A stretch of 6,160 nt of DNA from assembly GCA_041694635.1 (NCBI GenBank), contig JBDNHI010000193.1, positions 1-6,160 on the forward strand, in the 5' to 3' direction. Positions 4,646-6,160 of this stretch are shown in pieces; within the stretch, counting starts at the first letter, position 1; every line of letters starts with the position of its first letter. A model generated the notes under the pieces. That model was not told the DNA's origin, made no database searches, and was given only the letters and a program-made list of their open reading frames with translations. Source of the DNA: UBA969 sp041694635 (GTDB lineage Bacteria; Planctomycetota; Planctomycetia; Gemmatales; Gemmataceae). Made by a program: the position numbers and the translations under genes.

Positions 4646-6160
4646 ATGTTTGAAATATACCCTTGTCCTAGTTGTAACAAAGCTACAAAAATAAAGTCTG
4701 ATAATATGGGGGTTAACCTTGTTTGCCCTTTTTGCAAAGTAATTTTTAAGCCTTTAAAGGTAAGTGTAAATTCTAGTTCATTTGAAAACTACCCTTGTCC
4801 TAGTTGTAACAAAGCTACAAAAATAAAGTCTGATAATATGGGGGTTAACCTCGTCTGCCCTTTTTGCAAAGTAATTTTTAAGCCTTTAAGGGTAAGTGTA
4901 AATTCTAGTTCAATTGTAACTAGGAATGATGAAAAAGAAGACATATCTCAAGCAGAAACCGGTTCGAGAACTAAGAATTTTATTGAAAACCAATTTGAAA
5001 CAAAGTCTGAACAAAGTTCGTTGACTGCAAGCGAATCAGATAAAGGCAAAAATAATGTTTCATCAGCAATGTGTTCTTATTGTGGTTTAAAGCAAATTTT
5101 CGAGAAAGAGACTGGTTCTTTTGGCTGTTCTGGATGCAATCGTATTCTCTTTGGGCTAGTTAATAGAAACAAAGTTGGGGAAATATATCCAGGTAAAATT
5201 AATAATTATAAGATTATTGAACTTATTGGGGAAGGTGGCATGGGCAGAGTTTTTAAAGGAATTGATGTAAGGAATGGGGATGTTGTAGCAATAAAATTTC
5301 CGACTAAAGAATTTTTATCATTGCATAATGATGGGGCAAGGTTTTTGAATGAAATTAATAACTTAAAACTACTTAATAACCAATTTGTCGTTAAATTTTT
5401 AGATGAAGGAACTGAAGGAATTTTTCCATATTTGGTTATGGAGTATGTTACAGGCGAAAATCTTGAAAGTGTGATTAATAGTGTAGGGTCTGGTAGTGCT
5501 TTACCATTTAATTTTGTATTGAAGATTTTCAAGCAATTGTGTTCTGCTTTAAGAGTTATGCATTTACTGGGTATTGTTCATCGAGATTTAAAACCTCAAA
5601 ATTTAATCATTTCTTTAACCGGAGATCTTAAATTAGTTGACCTTGGTATATCAAAGAATTTTTCTGCTGACGCCCAAACTATGGCTCAAACCTCCTTAGG
5701 GGGTATTGGTACTTTTGAATATATGGCGCCAGAACAGTTCACCGGACTTAATTGTAATTTTCGATGCGATATATATTCTACTGGTCTTGTTTTTTATAAA
5801 GCTTTGACATCTTTTATGCCTCGCGGTAATGTCAAAAAACCTTCGAGTTTAAATAATACTGTTCCAAAATGGTTTGATGGTATTCTTTTAGGAATGATGG
5901 AGCAAGATCCGTCAGAAAGATTTAGTATTGACTCTATTTTTACTATAATTAATAAAAATTTAGTAGAAGAAAATGAAACGAATCATATAGAAAAGATGGT
6001 CAAAATTATTTCAGAGGAAACATTTGATACGGCGGAAAAATCTAATTACTTCTCATTCAAGTTTTTAAAATCAAAATATTTTTATTTGGTTCTTGGCTTG
6101 ATAGCAATGTATTTTATGTATGATAATTTTTATAGCGCAAGGGCTTACTACAACCGTGGA
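4646..6160 (+). CDS. Zinc-ribbon Ser/Thr protein kinase with membrane segment (3' end outside window)
   Basis: The frame opens at ATG 4646 and stays open to the window end, 505 residues. Zinc ribbons: C7/C10/C27/C30, a near-identical copy C51/C54/C71/C74, and a different one, C143/C146/C161/C164. A Ser/Thr/Glu-rich linker fills 84-140. Kinase domain about 188-440: glycine loop GEGGMG (195-200), catalytic Lys217 in VAIK, helix-C Glu236, HRDLKPQN (312-319) with Asp314, DLG (332-334) in place of the usual DFG, and APE (361-363). All residues for activity are present. Residues 478-492 are a membrane segment, so the kinase is cytoplasmic and what follows is outside. The final visible residues, SARAYYNRG, resemble the start of a TPR repeat. 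The start is two bases after the exporter stop with no clear ribosome site, suggesting translational coupling. Probable role: sensing and phosphorylation controlling the FHA exporter; targets are inferred, not shown. Confidence 0.93.
   Translation, partial: MFEIYPCPSCNKATKIKSDNMGVNLVCPFCKVIFKPLKVSVNSSSFENYPCPSCNKATKIKSDNMGVNLVCPFCKVIFKPLRVSVNSSSIVTRNDEKEDISQAETGSRTKNFIENQFETKSEQSSLTASESDKGKNNVSSAMCSYCGLKQIFEKETGSFGCSGCNRILFGLVNRNKVGEIYPGKINNYKIIELIGEGGMGRVFKGIDVRNGDVVAIKFPTKEFLSLHNDGARFLNEINNLKLLNNQFVVKFLDEGTEGIFPYLVMEYVTGENLESVINSVGSGSALPFNFVLKIFKQLCSALRVMHLLGIVHRDLKPQNLIISLTGDLKLVDLGISKNFSADAQTMAQTSLGGIGTFEYMAPEQFTGLNCNFRCDIYSTGLVFYKALTSFMPRGNVKKPSSLNNTVPKWFDGILLGMMEQDPSERFSIDSIFTIINKNLVEENETNHIEKMVKIISEETFDTAEKSNYFSFKFLKSKYFYLVLGLIAMYFMYDNFYSARAYYNRG
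4649..4912 (+). repeat. Tandem 132-bp in-frame duplication of a zinc ribbon
   Basis: Bases 4649-4780 are repeated directly at 4781-4912, with five differences by eye. Two are silent (CTT/CTC, GTT/GTC), one gives Lys38 to Arg82, and two adjacent ones turn Ile4 into Asn48. The unit is 44 codons, so the frame is kept, and each copy holds one complete C-x2-C-x16-C-x2-C zinc ribbon. Identity ends at both outer borders. The near identity at silent sites points to a recent duplication within this gene. Confidence 0.93.

Noticed and set aside
5206..5532. Reverse-strand frame inside the kinase gene
   Set aside because: It is antisense to the glycine-loop to helix-C region of the kinase and has no features of its own.

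Overview
The window looks like a piece of a bacterial chromosome from the Planctomycetota or a close relative. This is inferred from gene types only: a sugar phosphate isomerase/epimerase of the kind common in that phylum, a Ser/Thr kinase with zinc ribbons, an FHA domain fused to an ABC exporter, and a DnaJ-type cysteine-rich protein. No taxonomic marker is present. The DNA is AT-rich, and the accessory genes appear richer in AT than the isomerase at the left edge.

Layout, all on the + strand. (1) 3-425: C-terminal part of a sugar phosphate isomerase/epimerase whose start lies outside the window. (2) 426-832: about 400 bases with no convincing gene. It holds a three-helix foldback at 581-646, a 13-bp palindrome at 722-734, and a pair of 11-bp direct repeats just before the next gene. 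(3) 833-1076: a small gene with a secretion-type N-terminus and four CxxCxGxG motifs. A one-base frame change separates its start from its cysteine-rich body. (4) 1077-1204: a short intergenic stretch with two inverted repeats. (5) 1205-2401: an unrecognised protein with one N-terminal membrane segment and a large, probably extracytoplasmic, domain. (6) 2415-4643: FHA + ABC ATPase + six-helix membrane exporter in one chain. (7) 4646-6160: a Ser/Thr protein kinase with three zinc ribbons in front, a membrane segment behind, and an open end at the window edge. No stop codon occurs in its frame within the window.

Genes 5-7 are separated by only 13 and 2 bases and very probably form one operon. 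The simplest reading is a membrane signalling and export module. The kinase senses through its zinc ribbons and/or its outside part. The FHA domain of the exporter ties transport to phosphorylation. The anchored protein acts outside the cytoplasmic membrane with the exporter. The arrangement recalls the mycobacterial PknF/Rv1747 pair (kinase next to an FHA-ABC exporter), but the zinc ribbons and the anchored partner are different. The transported substrate cannot be told from the sequence.

Most notable details: a 132-bp in-frame tandem duplication of a zinc ribbon in the kinase, the frame break in the DnaJ-type gene, and an FHA domain in which the usual Thr-Asn of the phosphopeptide loop is Arg-Phe.
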